Position numbers and translations under genes: made by a program. A stretch of 64,000 nt of DNA, taken from contig JACKKZ010000005.1 of NCBI GenBank assembly GCA_024236195.1, forward strand, positions 62,001 through 126,000, written 5' to 3'. The stretch is from Sphingomonadaceae bacterium. Its GTDB lineage: Bacteria; Pseudomonadota; Alphaproteobacteria; Sphingomonadales; Sphingomonadaceae. The notes beneath the pieces were generated by a model that saw only the letters and a list, made by a program, of their open reading frames with translations, was not told where the DNA came from and did no database searches. Positions 8,477-16,710 of this stretch are shown piece after piece. The stretch's first letter is position 1. Every line of letters starts with the position of its first letter.

Positions 8477-8887
8477 TCAGGCCATCGGCAAGGGTTTGAG
8501 CGCTGATGCAAAGCTGGTGAAGAGCAGCCTTGTGTCAGCGCCCATGTCGGCGGGCAGCCGCGCCGCAAAATCGCTTGCGCTGCCTGCCCCCGCCAGTGGC
8601 GTTTCCAACGCCTGCATGTACCAGTCCGGGCATTCGCGGGATTGGCGTTCCTCGTGCCGCAGGAATGCAATATCGCGATGGCGCGTATCACTGCCAATCC
8701 GCTCCATCAGCGCATGGATGGTGCGGCTGTCTCCTTCCAGCAACTGCATGAAATGGCGCGTATTCCAAACCAGCAAGCCAGTAAGCCGCAGCTCCGCATT
8801 GGCCGCTGCTGCCCGCGCTGCAAGCGCCTCGACCTTGGCACGCTCCAGAGCCGGGCTGGCAGTGCTGACGTAGATCAGTGAGAGCAT
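8477..8887 (-). CDS. BLUF-domain blue-light photoreceptor
   Basis: 136 residues, essentially a stand-alone BLUF (FAD-binding) domain. I chose the ATG at 8887 because AAAGG lies 8 bases upstream and the protein then begins MLSLIYVSTASPAL, the usual first strand with the key tyrosine. Also present are the flavin-contacting asparagine in AAANAELRLTGLLVW and the glutamine in FMQLLEG. The tail (ECPDWYMQALETPLAG...) is short and helical. BLUF proteins without an output domain work by binding a partner; none is obvious nearby. Blue light is expected to shift the Tyr-Gln-flavin hydrogen-bond network. Confidence 0.92.
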   Translation of the reverse strand: MLSLIYVSTASPALERAKVEALAARAAAANAELRLTGLLVWNTRHFMQLLEGDSRTIHALMERIGSDTRHRDIAFLRHEERQSRECPDWYMQALETPLAGAGSASDFAARLPADMGADTRLLFTSFASALKPLPMA

Positions 8888-8982
8888 GGAAGGCCTTTCG
8901 CTGGCCAATTGATACACGAGGATGGCAGGAATACAAAAGGCTGAACTTGGCAAGCGCTTCCTTCCTCGCCATTCTAGGCGGC

Positions 8983-9432
8983 ATGACGAGAAGAACTCAT
9001 TATCCCGCTCTTGCCTGCATCGCCGTGCTGCTTACCGCCTGCCAGCCGCGGGTGGAGGGCGAAGGCGGCAAGGTCATGGATGGGCCCACAGAAGCTTTCG
9101 CTGCAATTGCCGAGGATGAAATCATCCACTTCACCGGCACCGAACCATTCTGGGGCGGCGAAGTGACCGGAACAGAGCTGCGCTACACCACGCCGGAAGA
9201 CATCGAGGGGCAGGTGATTACCGTAGAGCGGTTCGCGGGGAATAATGGCCTCGGCTATTCGGGTGAGCTGGGTGGCCAGCCCTTCCGCATGGCCGTGACG
9301 CCGGGGAGCTGCGGTGACGGGATGAGCGACAGGACCTATCCCTTTGTTGTGACCCTGCAAGTGCGCGGGGAAGACCGGCAGGGCTGCGCGTGGACAGACA
9401 AGCAGCCCTTTGAAGGGGACGAAGCACCGTGA
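8983..9432 (+). CDS. COG3650-like lipoprotein
   Basis: 149 residues from the ATG at 8983. The N-terminus ALACIAVLLTAC is a lipoprotein signal with the cysteine at the lipobox. The mature part carries IIHFTGTEPFWGGEV, the hallmark of the COG3650 family, followed by ELRYTTPEDIEGQVI and a C-terminal SCGDGMSDRTYPFVVTLQV. It is probably an outer-membrane-anchored periplasmic beta-domain of unknown role, related to proteins paired with heat-shock HslJ/lysozyme-inhibitor-like folds. The stop overlaps the following membrane protein by 4 bp, so the two are likely co-expressed. Confidence 0.7.
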   Translation: MTRRTHYPALACIAVLLTACQPRVEGEGGKVMDGPTEAFAAIAEDEIIHFTGTEPFWGGEVTGTELRYTTPEDIEGQVITVERFAGNNGLGYSGELGGQPFRMAVTPGSCGDGMSDRTYPFVVTLQVRGEDRQGCAWTDKQPFEGDEAP

Positions 9433-9797
9433 GCAATCCAGCCGATGAAGCGCGGGACGTGCCGGATGATGGTGATTACGGGGCGCCCATAGAAAGCGGT
9501 GTGACTACGCATAATATGGGCAGCTTCATGCCTGAGGGGGCCTATCGCCCGGTGCCCATCGTATGGCTGGGTGGCGCGTGGTTTGTACAGGTCGCGGTGC
9601 TGATGGTGCTGTTCTTCCTGCTGCTGGGCAAGGCGGCCTGGTTCACTATCGCAGCTGCCGGGCTGGCGACCTATGGCATCCACCATTGGACCTGGGCGCG
9701 CGGGATGAAGGATGCCGGGACCGGCTGGAAAGTGCTCACCGTGCTCGCACTCGGTTTCAACCTGGCGCTGGTGGTACTGGCACGGCTGGGCGCATGA
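9429..9797 (+). CDS. Small inner-membrane protein
   Basis: 122 residues starting at a GTG that overlaps the previous stop (GTGA). After a polar 40-residue N-terminus there are two to three hydrophobic segments: VWLGGAWFVQVAVLMVLFFL, AAWFTIAAAGLATYG and VLTVLALGFNLALVVLARLG. The loop between them contains HHWTWARGMKDAG. I do not recognise a family. Translational coupling with the upstream lipoprotein suggests a shared envelope role, which is inference only. Confidence 0.6.
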   Translation: MSNPADEARDVPDDGDYGAPIESGVTTHNMGSFMPEGAYRPVPIVWLGGAWFVQVAVLMVLFFLLLGKAAWFTIAAAGLATYGIHHWTWARGMKDAGTGWKVLTVLALGFNLALVVLARLGA

Positions 9798-9842
9798 ACA
9801 GCTTGCCCGGAACCGAGCGGCACACAGCGGGTTAGGCAGGGG

Positions 9843-10295
9843 ATGAAAAGCGTTCCATCCACACCGCGCCTGCTCGGCCTAGCAGGACTATTGCCGCAAC
9901 TGGCATGCCTTGGGGCCCTGCTGTGGGGTCCGCCTGAGTTGCGTTTTGCCGCGTTGGCTATCGGTATGGCCTATGCCGGGCTTATTTTCTCCTTCCTTGG
10001 CGGCGCGTGGTGGGGGATCGCAGCAGCGGCCCCCGCAGCAGAGCGGCGGCAGGCGCTGGGCTGGCTGTGGGTTGCGGCGGTGATGCCCAGCCTGCTGGCA
10101 CTGGCGGCGTGGATCCCGTGGGTGTTTGGCGAACAATGGCCGGAACCTTCGCTGGCGATGCTGGGCGCGGCAATTCTGCTAAGCCCGGTCATTGACGCGC
10201 GGCTTGGTCCGCTGGCCCCCCGCTGGTGGTTGGCGCTGCGGGTGCCGCTGTCACTGGGACTGGGCGCAGCGACTTTTGCGATGGCCTATGTCTAG
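9843..10295 (+). CDS. DUF3429 membrane protein
   Basis: 150 residues with an AGGCAGGGG ribosome-binding stretch right before the ATG. Four to five transmembrane segments are visible, and the signature LIFSFLGGAWWGIA in the second is typical of DUF3429, an integral membrane family of unknown function widespread in Proteobacteria. The length is normal for the family. The stop overlaps the stop of the convergent GMC oxidoreductase gene by 4 bp. Confidence 0.85.
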   Translation: MKSVPSTPRLLGLAGLLPQLACLGALLWGPPELRFAALAIGMAYAGLIFSFLGGAWWGIAAAAPAAERRQALGWLWVAAVMPSLLALAAWIPWVFGEQWPEPSLAMLGAAILLSPVIDARLGPLAPRWWLALRVPLSLGLGAATFAMAYV

Positions 10296-11881
10296 CGCGC
10301 ATCCTCGCGGATCATCGACGCGCCCTTTTCCGCCATCATCATCACCGGGGCATTGGTATTGCCTGAGGTGATAGAGGGCATGGCGGAAGCATCAATCACG
10401 CGCAGGCCAAAGATGCCCTTGACCTGCAGCCGCTCGTCAAGGACGCGCCCCATCGCGGCAGTACCGACAGGGTGGAAGATGGTGGTCGCAATATCGCCAA
10501 TCGCCTGGTCGAGCGCACCATCATCTTGGATGCCCGGGCCAGGGCGGAACTCGACCGGGTTGTAAGCTGCAAGCGCTGGCTGAGCGACGATAGCGCGGTT
10601 GATCCGCACCGCGCGCCGTGCGGTTGCCCGGTCTTCTTCCGTAGCAAGGTAGTTGGGCCGGATGGCAGGCGGGGCAGCTGGATCGGCGCTGGCAATGCGG
10701 CTGGTCCCCCGGCTGGTCGGGCGGAGGTTGCAGACGGAAGCGGTGAAGGCGGGGAAGGGATCAAGCTCGCCGCCGAAAGCCTCAAGGCTGAGCGGCTGCA
10801 CATGCCATTCAAGGTCAGGCGTTGCCTTGGCCGGATCAGAGCGGGCGAACATGCCGAGCTGACTGGGCGCCATTGCCATCGGCCCGCTGCGGCGGAGCAC
10901 ATATTCCAGCCCGATCATGGCCTTGCCAACAATGTTCGATGCGCGCTGGTTGAGCGTCGAAACGCCTTCCACCTGCCACGCACAGCGGATCTGCAGATGG
11001 TCCTGCAAATTCGCGCCGACATCGGGCGCATGAACCAGCGGCTCAATGCCGAGGCTCGCGAGATGAGCGCTGTCGCCAATTCCGCTGCGTTCGAGGATGG
11101 CGGGGGACCCGATGGCCCCGGCGGAGAGCAACACTTCGCCAGCAGCCTCGGCAATCCGCTGTTCCCCACCCAGCGAATAGGCAACAGCAGTAGCGCGGCC
11201 TTGCTCGACCAGAACCCGGTCAACCAGCGCGCCGGTCACGATTTTCAGGTTCGCCCGCTTGCGCACGGGCTTGAGGAAAGCATCTGCCGCGCTCCAGCGC
11301 CAGCCGCGGCGCTGGGTCACGTCGAACAGGCCGGAGCCTTCATTGTCGCCGCGGTTGAAATCTGCGGTCGGGGCAATGCCATATTGCTCGGCCGCTTGCT
11401 GGAACGCATCGAGTATGTCCCAGCGCAGGCGCTGTTTCTCGACCCGGATTTCGCCGCCTGAGCCGTGATATTGCGTCGCGCCGAGATAATGGTCCTCGGC
11501 GCGTGTGAACCATGGCAGGACATCGTCCCAGCTCCAGCCGGAGAGGCCCTGTTGCCGCCATCCGTCATAGTCCGCCGCTTGCCCGCGTATATAGATCATG
11601 CCGTTGATGGAGGAGCAGCCGCCCAGCAGCTTGCCGCGTGGATAGCGCAGACTGCGGCCGTTCAGCCCGCTCTCTGCCTCGGTTTGCATGCACCAGTCTG
11701 TGCGCGGATTGCCGATGCAGTAGAGATAGCCGACCGGGATCTTGACCCAGATATAGTCATCCTTGCCGCCAGCCTCCAGCAGCAACACACGGCGCTGCGG
11801 GTCGGCAGACAAGCGATTGGCCAGCACACAGCCCGCGCTGCCGCCGCCAACGATGACGTAATCGAATGTCTCCCGCTCCAT
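10292..11881 (-). CDS. GMC-family FAD oxidoreductase (choline/alcohol dehydrogenase type)
   Basis: 529 residues. The ATG at 11881 gives MERETFDYVIVGGGSAGCVL, placing the FAD-binding GxGxxG at its usual N-terminal position. Further GMC signatures are RYPRGKLLGGCSSINGMIY (PROSITE GMC-1), VLLSAGAIGSPAILERSGIG (GMC-2) and the C-terminal active-site block FHPVGTAAMG with SGNTNAPVMMMAEKGA. The protein oxidises a primary alcohol or choline-like substrate with electrons passed to FAD. Without betaine-aldehyde dehydrogenase or BetI nearby, BetA cannot be claimed; AlkJ-like aliphatic alcohol dehydrogenase is equally possible. Confidence 0.92.
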   Translation of the reverse strand: MERETFDYVIVGGGSAGCVLANRLSADPQRRVLLLEAGGKDDYIWVKIPVGYLYCIGNPRTDWCMQTEAESGLNGRSLRYPRGKLLGGCSSINGMIYIRGQAADYDGWRQQGLSGWSWDDVLPWFTRAEDHYLGATQYHGSGGEIRVEKQRLRWDILDAFQQAAEQYGIAPTADFNRGDNEGSGLFDVTQRRGWRWSAADAFLKPVRKRANLKIVTGALVDRVLVEQGRATAVAYSLGGEQRIAEAAGEVLLSAGAIGSPAILERSGIGDSAHLASLGIEPLVHAPDVGANLQDHLQIRCAWQVEGVSTLNQRASNIVGKAMIGLEYVLRRSGPMAMAPSQLGMFARSDPAKATPDLEWHVQPLSLEAFGGELDPFPAFTASVCNLRPTSRGTSRIASADPAAPPAIRPNYLATEEDRATARRAVRINRAIVAQPALAAYNPVEFRPGPGIQDDGALDQAIGDIATTIFHPVGTAAMGRVLDERLQVKGIFGLRVIDASAMPSITSGNTNAPVMMMAEKGASMIREDAR

Positions 11882-11929
11882 GCCGCAATGCGAAGCGCAA
11901 ACCGCGCGCCGGAGCAAGTAGCAAAAGCA

Positions 11930-13501
11930 TCAGGCCGCGGGTGGCGGGTCCTTCTTCCACTCCACGCCATAGAGGTCGAAGCGGCGATCCTTGAGGTTCT
12001 GCACCGCGCCGCTCTGGCGGCTGGTGAGCAAATCCGCGAGGCTCAAATCCGCAATCGCGATGGTTTCCGTGTTTGGCGCCGTGTCCGCCGCCACCCCGTC
12101 GCGCGCGAAGGGGAAGTCAGACGGGGTCAGGATCGCACTTTCGGCATAATGCACATCCATATTCTCGACGTTGGGGATGTTGCCGACCACGCCAGAGGTC
12201 ACGACATAGCACTGGTTCTCTACCGCGCGGGCCTGGCTGCAATAGCGCACGCGCAGATAGCCGCGTCGCTCGTCCGTGCAGAAGGGCACGAACAGCATCA
12301 TCGCGCCCTGGTTGACCAGGTGGCGCGCCAGTTCAGGAAATTCGCTGTCGTAACAGATCATCACCCCGATCGGCCCGCAATCGGTGGGGATCACATCCGC
12401 GCCTTCGCCGCCCTTGATATTCCACCAGCGGCGTTCCGACGGGGTGGGGTGGAGCTTCTCCTGCCGGTACATTGCCCCGTCGCGCAGGAAGACATAGGCG
12501 ATGTTGCGGATCTCGCCATTCTCCATCCGCGTGGGGTGGGAACCACCAATGATGTTGATATTATAGCTGACCGCCAGCTTGCCCATGAACTCGCAGAAGC
12601 GATCAGTATAATTGGCGATTTCTTCAATCGCTTCGTCGGGCGGCAGCGCCTTGTCCGGAATGGAGAGCAATTCCAGCGTAAACAGTTCGGGGAAAGTCAC
12701 AAAGTCCGCGTGATAGTCTGACGCGACATCGACCCAGTACTCGACCTGTTCCTCAAACTCCGAAATGCGCGAAATGCGCCGCATCATGAACTGAACAGTG
12801 GCCACGCGGACAGAAGCGGGCAAGCCCTTGCCAAGGCCACGCAATTGGTGGTGTGCTTCCTCAGGGGCCAGCGGGTTGGGCCAATACATCAGCACCGCAT
12901 GGCCGCCGCTCTGCTTGTCCTTGCGATCATAATTACGCAGCACCTGCAGCGGCTGGAAGCCCTGGTTGAGTTGGAAATTGATGACCTGGTCGCTGATCTG
13001 TTTCTCGATCACTGCTTCGAGATATTCCGCCGGGTCGGCATAGGACTTCTTGCGCCGGGAATAGCCCGGCATGCGGCCGCCAAAGGCTATGCCTTTCAGC
13101 TCGAAATACTGGCATAGTTCCTGCCGCTTGCGGTAAAACCGCTGGCCTATCCGCAGCCGCCGGTAATCGGGATCGACGCAGACCTCCATGCCATAGAGCA
13201 CATCGCCTTCCGGATCGTGCCGCGCGGCATAGCCCTGTCCGGTGATCTCGTACCAGCTGTGCTGGTTCAGCGCGACGTCTTCCGGCACGATCAGCGTGGC
13301 GCAATAGCCCACCACCTTGCCTTCATATTCGGCGACGAATTGCCCGTCGGGGAAGTTGTTTACCTGCCCGCGTATTTGCGCCTGTGTATAGGCATCGGCC
13401 TTGCCATATACCTTGGCAGAGAGGCGGGTGATGGCGGGCGCGTCTGCCAGTTTGGCGGCGCGGATGACGAGTTTGGCCTTGGTGGGATCCATGCTGGCCA
13501 T
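11930..13501 (-). CDS. Fused GNAT acetyltransferase - nitrilase-superfamily amidohydrolase
   Basis: About 523 residues; the start is uncertain (ATG at 13501, 13492 or 13537). Residues 5-160 form a GNAT domain (VIRAAKLADAPAITRLSAKV, VGYCATLIV, VDPDYRRLRIGQRFYRKRQE, the acetyl-CoA loop). Residues about 235-500 are a carbon-nitrogen hydrolase of the nitrilase/Nit2 type with catalytic Glu in DFVTFPELFTLE, Lys in QEKLHPTPSERRWW and Cys in GVMICYDSEFPELAR. The fusion is a known but uncharacterised architecture. It suggests acetyl transfer and amide hydrolysis on one substrate; what that is cannot be seen. Confidence 0.9.
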   Translation of the reverse strand: MASMDPTKAKLVIRAAKLADAPAITRLSAKVYGKADAYTQAQIRGQVNNFPDGQFVAEYEGKVVGYCATLIVPEDVALNQHSWYEITGQGYAARHDPEGDVLYGMEVCVDPDYRRLRIGQRFYRKRQELCQYFELKGIAFGGRMPGYSRRKKSYADPAEYLEAVIEKQISDQVINFQLNQGFQPLQVLRNYDRKDKQSGGHAVLMYWPNPLAPEEAHHQLRGLGKGLPASVRVATVQFMMRRISRISEFEEQVEYWVDVASDYHADFVTFPELFTLELLSIPDKALPPDEAIEEIANYTDRFCEFMGKLAVSYNINIIGGSHPTRMENGEIRNIAYVFLRDGAMYRQEKLHPTPSERRWWNIKGGEGADVIPTDCGPIGVMICYDSEFPELARHLVNQGAMMLFVPFCTDERRGYLRVRYCSQARAVENQCYVVTSGVVGNIPNVENMDVHYAESAILTPSDFPFARDGVAADTAPNTETIAIADLSLADLLTSRQSGAVQNLKDRRFDLYGVEWKKDPPPAA

Positions 13502-13553
13502 ATAGGCGCTCTTGCCGTGATTACCACGCATCACCATGCGTGGCTTTCACAGG

Positions 13554-14984
13554 TCAGAACATGCCGGGCACTTCGCGCTGGGCTGCGCTGGGCCGGTCAG
13601 GTTGCAGGATCTCGCGTTGCGGTCGCTCCGCCTGAACACCCTGTCCAGCCTTGGAAATGGCCGTGCAAGGCCGCCCGGCCAAGAAGTCCAGCGCTGTGGC
13701 GACGGAGGCTTCGGTCGGGTCACCCAAAGGCTTGAGAATATCGTCATTCGCGCTGCAGGTGTTGGGCATCACGCTGGCAAGGCCGGTATAATAGTCCCCG
13801 CCGCCATCGCGGTTTTCCGTGCGGAAAGCGACCACGCGCAAGCGGTCATCGCAGGCAGCCAGGTCAAAGCCGAACTGGCCCACCGGCTTGCCATAGGTGT
13901 TGGTTCCGACCAGCGCGATATTGTTGCCAAGATAGGGGATGAAAGCATTGGCCACCAACTCGCTGGCAGAGGCTGTCCCACCGCGCCCGATTATCGCGAT
14001 TTTGGTCGGCGCAATGGCCTGGCCTGCCGCTTCGAAATTGCGCTGTTCGTTCAGGTTTGCTTTCGATGCGCGCAAGGTGGTGCGACTGAAGACCTGCCCG
14101 ACCTTGTCCTGCCCCATCAAATCGCCCATCAGCTCGGCAATGTTCACCAGTCCGCCGCCATTATAGCGGAAATCGAGGATGATTTCCGTCACGCCCTGGC
14201 TACGGAAATCCTGGAAGGCAGCGCGCAAATCCGGATCGGCAGAATTGATGAAGGTGCGCAGGTTCACATAGCCCACCTTCTTGCCGTTATCGTCAATCAC
14301 CTTTGCGCCATAGCGGTCAGACACAGGGTCAAGCGAGTAATCGGTCTTGGCTATCGTCGTGTCGGTTGTCGTGCCGCCAGCGGGCCGGAACTGGATATAG
14401 CGGGATGTGCCTGCCGTGGATGGGCCCAGCGCGTCAATCACCGCCTGCGGTCCGCCATTGGCCATCAGGGTGGAAACAGATTGGGCTGTTGCCTGCGTCG
14501 CACCTATCGCGAGGATTTCCGTGCCCCGGTCGATATTGGCCGCGAGAGCCGGGGCATTCTCGAACGATTCGATGACAAATACCCGGTTATTGGTCGTGTC
14601 ATAGCCCAACCGCACACCGAAACCGGCGCTGGAACCGGAATTGAAGAAGGCTTCCTCTTCCTCGATCGAGGTGATGTATGTGAAGAAGCGATCCTGGGAT
14701 TGCGCTCGCGCCGGGGCCACCAGCGCGTCAATATAGTCCTGCAAGCTTGTGAAGCTGGACGGGTTGACTGAATTATCCACCAGGCTGGGGAACAGATACC
14801 ACTCGTCGATAACTTCCTTCACCCATGCCTGCCGGCTGGCGAGCGAGCATTGGGCGGTTGGCGGCGTGGGGGTTGGTGTGGTCCCGCCACCAGTCCCGCT
14901 AGTGGGCGGCGCGCTCCCCCCACCGCCGCATGCTGCGAGCGACAGGGCAAGGGCGAATGAGATTGAAGCGCGGGCCAGTTTCAT
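13554..14984 (-). CDS. S41-family peptidase lipoprotein
   Basis: 476 residues; GGAGAG precedes the ATG. The N-terminus ALALSLAACGGGG is a lipoprotein signal, followed by a Gly/Thr/Pro linker to about residue 45. A PDZ-like region (AGFGVRLGYDTTNNRVFVIE, ENAPALAANIDRGTEILAIG) precedes the S41 catalytic core: VGYVNLRTF, ILDFRYNGGGLV and GGTASASELVANAF, the latter holding the nucleophilic serine. S41 proteases (C-terminal processing/tricorn type) trim unfolded or C-terminal peptides; lipid anchoring places this one in the periplasm. Homologues with a GGGGS lipobox tail are frequent in sphingomonads. Confidence 0.9.
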   Translation of the reverse strand: MKLARASISFALALSLAACGGGGSAPPTSGTGGGTTPTPTPPTAQCSLASRQAWVKEVIDEWYLFPSLVDNSVNPSSFTSLQDYIDALVAPARAQSQDRFFTYITSIEEEEAFFNSGSSAGFGVRLGYDTTNNRVFVIESFENAPALAANIDRGTEILAIGATQATAQSVSTLMANGGPQAVIDALGPSTAGTSRYIQFRPAGGTTTDTTIAKTDYSLDPVSDRYGAKVIDDNGKKVGYVNLRTFINSADPDLRAAFQDFRSQGVTEIILDFRYNGGGLVNIAELMGDLMGQDKVGQVFSRTTLRASKANLNEQRNFEAAGQAIAPTKIAIIGRGGTASASELVANAFIPYLGNNIALVGTNTYGKPVGQFGFDLAACDDRLRVVAFRTENRDGGGDYYTGLASVMPNTCSANDDILKPLGDPTEASVATALDFLAGRPCTAISKAGQGVQAERPQREILQPDRPSAAQREVPGMF

Positions 14985-15184
14985 GGTCTCTCCGGGAATC
15001 GCAGCAGCATTGATGCAAAGTGGTTTCCTGTGAAATCAGCATGCCGCCTGAACTGTTCCTGAGCAAGCCGTCAAAAGCGGTAAATTGTCCCCATTTTCGA
15101 AGTGCTTGGGAAAAACCTGCCTGCCAGCCCTCGCGCCTGCCGAGAAATCTTCCTAGGGAGGCTGCCAAGCAAGAGGAGTTCCCC

Positions 15185-15781
15185 ATGTCTGATCCCGTTC
15201 CCGCCTGGCTAGCCGGTGCCCTGGCCGCTTCCGGACCTGCCGCTGGCAAGCTCGCTATCGCCCGGTTGGGTAGCGAAAAGACGCTCGGGCGGGGTGGGTT
15301 TGCCTTGAAGAGCGCGGCCTTCCGCGATGGGGATGAACTGGACCCTTGTTTCACTGCGGACGAGGAAGATGCCGTAGCACCGCCGCTGGAATGGACGGCC
15401 CCGCCGCCCGGCTCGCAGGAACTGGTGCTGGTGATGGAAGACGCAAGTTCGGCAGGCGATGAGCCTCTATGCCACTGGTTGGTATGGGGTCTCGCGGGTC
15501 AGAAAGGTCAGCTACTCGAAGGCGAAGTGCCGCCGCGCGTGGGCAAGAACTCGCTGAAGAATTCCGAATGGATGCTGCCTGCTCCGCCGGAAGATGACGA
15601 TGCGCATACTTATGTGTTCCAGCTGTTCGCGCTCGAATTGCCGCTGACGCTGATGCCGGGGGCGGGGCGCAAGGAAGTGCTCGCGGCGCTGGAGGGCAAC
15701 GTCACCGCCTGTGCCGTCCTGACTGCCACCTATGCGCGTCAGGAAGAGGAAGACTGGGACGACGAAGACGATCTGGACTGA
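15185..15781 (+). CDS. YbhB/YbcL-type PEBP family protein
   Basis: 198 residues from the ATG at 15185, preceded by AAGAGGAG. The core matches bacterial Raf-kinase-inhibitor-like proteins (phosphatidylethanolamine-binding fold): LKSAAFRDGDELDPCFTADE, SQELVLVMEDASSAGDEPLC, HWLVWGLAG, then YVFQLFALELPL. The acidic C-terminus (EEEDWDDEDDLD) is an unusual extension. No signal peptide is visible, so it is likely cytoplasmic. The physiological role of bacterial PEBPs is mostly unknown. It is divergent from the S41 gene across 200 bp that must hold both promoters. Confidence 0.88.
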   Translation: MSDPVPAWLAGALAASGPAAGKLAIARLGSEKTLGRGGFALKSAAFRDGDELDPCFTADEEDAVAPPLEWTAPPPGSQELVLVMEDASSAGDEPLCHWLVWGLAGQKGQLLEGEVPPRVGKNSLKNSEWMLPAPPEDDDAHTYVFQLFALELPLTLMPGAGRKEVLAALEGNVTACAVLTATYARQEEEDWDDEDDLD

Positions 15782-15787
15782 GGGCGC

Positions 15788-16195
15788 TCAGTTATCGTCC
15801 TTGTGAAAAGGCCAGCGGGTCAGTTCGCCTGCCCACAGGGCCAGCCAGATCAACACGGGCTGCGCCGCCATGCGGGGAATATGGTAGAACGGGCCCAGCC
15901 CGCCATCCTCACGCGCGAAATCCACGATCATGTGGTTGATATTGGCGGGCCAGACGCACAGCGCATAAAGCGCGAGGCCAAGGGCCGCCGCGCGCCGCAA
16001 GGGCGCGGACCACGGCTGCACCAGTCCGATGGCTCCCGCCAGTTCGGCGATCCCGGTCCACAATACCACCTGCTCCGGCATGGGAACCCAGCCGGGCATG
16101 ATCTTCAGGAACGGTTCCGGCGCTGCGAGGTGGAAATAGCCTGCGACGCAATAGAAGATCGCCAGCAGCCAGCGTGCGACGGGTCGCCATCTCAT
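15788..16195 (-). CDS. DoxX-family membrane protein
   Basis: 135 residues with four hydrophobic segments (WLLAIFYCVAGYFHL, VVLWTGIAELAGAIGLV, AAALGLALYALCVWPANINH, AAQPVLIWLALWAG). The FYCVAGYFHL...AELAGAIGL pattern is typical of DoxX/DUF-DoxX proteins (quinone-linked or redox-stress membrane proteins; function mostly unproven). The start overlaps the upstream cupin stop by 4 bp, so both are translated from one mRNA. It ends 7 bp from the convergent PEBP gene. Confidence 0.85.
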   Translation of the reverse strand: MRWRPVARWLLAIFYCVAGYFHLAAPEPFLKIMPGWVPMPEQVVLWTGIAELAGAIGLVQPWSAPLRRAAALGLALYALCVWPANINHMIVDFAREDGGLGPFYHIPRMAAQPVLIWLALWAGELTRWPFHKDDN

Positions 16196-16647
16196 GTCGG
16201 GCTCTCCTCATTTCCGGGGTTCCAGCCTGCCTTGGCCAGCGTGAACCCGGCAAATTCGAACCCGGGCGAGACAATACAGGACACCAATGTATAGCCATGG
16301 GTGCCGCCAGCAATCGGATGCGCCGCCTGCCACTCATCGGGCGGGATGACATGCTGGACGCAATGGCCCGCCAGCACATCGGGGCCAAGTGTGATAGTCT
16401 CGACCGGCCCGGCATCGCTCGTCGCCAGCCGCAGTTCCAGCGGGTCGCCCGCATGCCACAGCCAGATTTCGGCGGCATCGACCACGTGCCAATGCGAGTT
16501 CTGGTCCGCCTCCAGCAGGAAATGGATCGCCGTCGCACTGGCGCGTTCGCTGTCGCCAGCCGGAGCACGCCAGGTCTCGCGGAACCAGCCGCCTTCGGGA
16601 TGTGGTTCCAGTTGCAGCTTTGCGATGATCTCTGCCGCTGACCCCAT
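16192..16647 (-). CDS. Cupin DUF985 protein
   Basis: 151 residues; AAGGGAAG precedes the ATG. The family signature LEPHPEGGWFRETWR at the N-terminus, IHFLLEADQNSHWHVVDAAE with the metal-ligand histidines, and HGYTLVSCIVSPGFEFAGF at the C-terminus identify a cupin_5 (DUF985) protein, a single-domain beta-barrel. Members bind metal or sugar-like ligands; no reaction is assigned. Length is complete. It is translationally coupled to the DoxX gene. Confidence 0.9.
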   Translation of the reverse strand: MGSAAEIIAKLQLEPHPEGGWFRETWRAPAGDSERASATAIHFLLEADQNSHWHVVDAAEIWLWHAGDPLELRLATSDAGPVETITLGPDVLAGHCVQHVIPPDEWQAAHPIAGGTHGYTLVSCIVSPGFEFAGFTLAKAGWNPGNEESPT

Positions 16648-16710
16648 GGCTTCCCTTGTCCCCCCGCTGCGCTACAAAGGTGCATCCTACCCGATGATAA
16701 GGGATCGACA

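Noticed and set aside
10472..12721. Long plus-strand frames opposite the GMC and GNAT-nitrilase genes
   Set aside because: Both are reverse-complement shadows of clearly conserved enzymes; no start context or motif supports them.
13536..14771. 411-aa plus-strand frame over the S41 peptidase
   Set aside because: Shadow frame; the minus-strand gene has signal peptide and catalytic motifs.
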